8,155 nt of DNA from an uncultured Sphingomonadaceae bacterium (lineage in GTDB: Bacteria; Pseudomonadota; Alphaproteobacteria; Sphingomonadales; Sphingomonadaceae), in the NCBI GenBank assembly GCA_937920575.1, contig CAKZSF010000224.1, positions 1 through 8,155 on the forward strand, given 5' to 3'. Of the stretch, positions 7,160-8,155 are shown in pieces. The translations under genes and the position numbers were made by a program. The notes under the pieces were generated by a model. The model saw only the letters and a list, made by a program, of their open reading frames with translations, was not told the origin of the DNA and did not search any database. The first letter of the stretch is position 1. Each line of letters opens with the position of its first letter.

Positions 7160-8155
7160 ATGAAACGCCTCCCCTTCGTCCCATCCTCGCGCGCGGTGAT
7201 CATCGCAGGCGTGCTGGCGCCGATCGCGCTGGTGGTTGGGGCGATCGCGCCAGCTGCATGGTATTTTGTACCCGTGGCTTTGGTTGTGATGCTGGTGCTG
7301 CTGGTGATCGACGCGCTGTTGGCTGGCCCGGTTGTCGACGTCCGCGTCACCTTCCCGCATATGGCCGAAGTGGGCGAGGATACATCGGTGCTAGTGCTCG
7401 CCGATTTTGGCCGCGGGGCACGGATCAGTGAGCCGCATGTTGTGCTCTCCTTCGATCCCAAACTCGGCACAGGGGGCCGCGCGGAACAGCCACTCGCCTT
7501 GCAACCGGATGAAAGCTGGCAGGGAACAATCGCGCTCAAACCCGACCGGCGCGGCTCCGCGCCGATTGAGCGGTTGTGGTTGCGCTGGGCTGGCCCGCTG
7601 GGGCTGGGCCACCGCCAGGAAGAGCGTGTGCTGGATGCCAGCGTTGCGATCCGCCCCTCGCTCAGCCCTGTGCGATCCCCGCAATTGCAGGCGTTCTTCC
7701 GCGATGCGCAATTTGGCATGGTCGCGCGCCGCATTCGCGGGGCAGGCACGCAGTTTGAGGCGATGACTGAATATGAGCCGGGCATGGACCGCCGCCGGAT
7801 CGACTGGAAGAGCTCAGCCCGGCATTTCCGGTTGCAGGCGCGCGAATATGAAAGCGAGCGCGACAACCAGATCGTGTTCGCGTTCGATTGCGGGCAGACA
7901 ATGTGCGAGCCGGTTGACGGGATCGCAAGGCTCGACCGCGCGGTCACGGCTGCGCTGACGGCAAGCTATATCGCGCTGAAGGGCGGCGACCGGATCGGCC
8001 TGTTCGGCTTTGCCGCGAAACCGATGGTATCAACCCCGTTTGTCAACGACACGCGCGCGTTCCACCGCCTCCAACGGGATGCGGCGCAGCTCGATTACCG
8101 CAGCGAGGAACCCAATTTCACGCTCGCGCTTGCAACGCTGTCCGCGCGGCTCAAA
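7160..8155 (+). CDS. DUF58 (vWA-like) membrane-anchored protein, cut at right window edge
   Basis: The frame opens at the ATG at 7160, with AAGG at 7143-7146 as a weak ribosome site, and runs through 332 codons to the window end without a stop. Two membrane helices lie at about 12-32 and 34-55. A beta-rich region follows (58-168), then the DUF58 signature: GAGTQFEAMTEYEPGMD (195-210), RRRIDWKSSARHFRLQAREY (211-230) and ESERDNQIVFAFDCGQTM (231-248). The last part begins a vWA-like fold; its metal site (MIDAS) normally reads DxSxS but here reads D-C-G-Q-T at 243-247. Further vWA-like strand and helix elements are visible at 262-285 (TAALTASYIALKGGDRIGLFGF). DUF58 proteins nearly always sit next to MoxR and are presumed partners or substrates of it. 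The gap to MoxR is 15 nt. Usual family length is around 400 residues or more, so roughly the last quarter is missing. Confidence 0.9.
   Translation, partial: MKRLPFVPSSRAVIIAGVLAPIALVVGAIAPAAWYFVPVALVVMLVLLVIDALLAGPVVDVRVTFPHMAEVGEDTSVLVLADFGRGARISEPHVVLSFDPKLGTGGRAEQPLALQPDESWQGTIALKPDRRGSAPIERLWLRWAGPLGLGHRQEERVLDASVAIRPSLSPVRSPQLQAFFRDAQFGMVARRIRGAGTQFEAMTEYEPGMDRRRIDWKSSARHFRLQAREYESERDNQIVFAFDCGQTMCEPVDGIARLDRAVTAALTASYIALKGGDRIGLFGFAAKPMVSTPFVNDTRAFHRLQRDAAQLDYRSEEPNFTLALATLSARLK

Noticed and set aside
7141..7947. Long minus-strand frame opposite the DUF58 gene
   Set aside because: The sense strand carries the full DUF58 signature; the antisense product is Ser/Arg-rich with no domain.

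Overview
The window reads as a chromosomal, GC-rich alphaproteobacterial segment. The closest match I recognise is Sphingomonadales, probably Erythrobacteraceae. Support comes from the wording of the prephenate dehydratase, the membrane-anchored c-type cytochrome, the long-form LOG-like protein and the short Ppx/GppA paired with RlmE. This is recognition from memory of families, not a database result. I see no tRNA, rRNA, insertion sequence, CRISPR array or phage gene, and nothing that looks recently acquired.

Layout. (1) Positions 1-290, minus strand: the N-terminal part of a TIGR00730/LOG-like Rossmann-fold protein, cut by the window edge. (2) Positions 291-481: a divergent intergenic region with a plausible promoter for the plus-strand pair. 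(3) Positions 482-2337, plus: a Ppx/GppA phosphatase followed by RlmE (23S rRNA 2'-O-methyltransferase), joined by an ATGA overlap. (4) Positions 2361-3062, minus: a membrane-anchored class I cytochrome c with a long acidic tail, convergent with rlmE and divergent from the next gene. (5) Positions 3184-4086, plus: prephenate dehydratase (phenylalanine synthesis). (6) From about 4150 to the right edge, plus: a four-gene block of a DUF4129-type membrane protein, a DUF4350 protein, a MoxR AAA+ ATPase and a DUF58 (vWA-like) protein. The first three are linked by ATGA overlaps and the last follows after 15 nt.

How the genes work together. ppx and rlmE appear translationally coupled, linking a (p)ppGpp/polyphosphate-type enzyme to ribosome maturation. 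The cytochrome probably carries electrons between respiratory complexes at the inner membrane. The right-hand block is a MoxR-centred membrane module: a cytosolic AAA+ ATPase, a vWA-like partner anchored by two membrane helices, and two further membrane proteins with extra-membrane domains of unknown role. Related sets occur in distant phyla, but the substrate is not known. It is the least understood part of the window and the best candidate for an undescribed system. The other genes are ordinary housekeeping genes, with a few sequence oddities noted in the findings.
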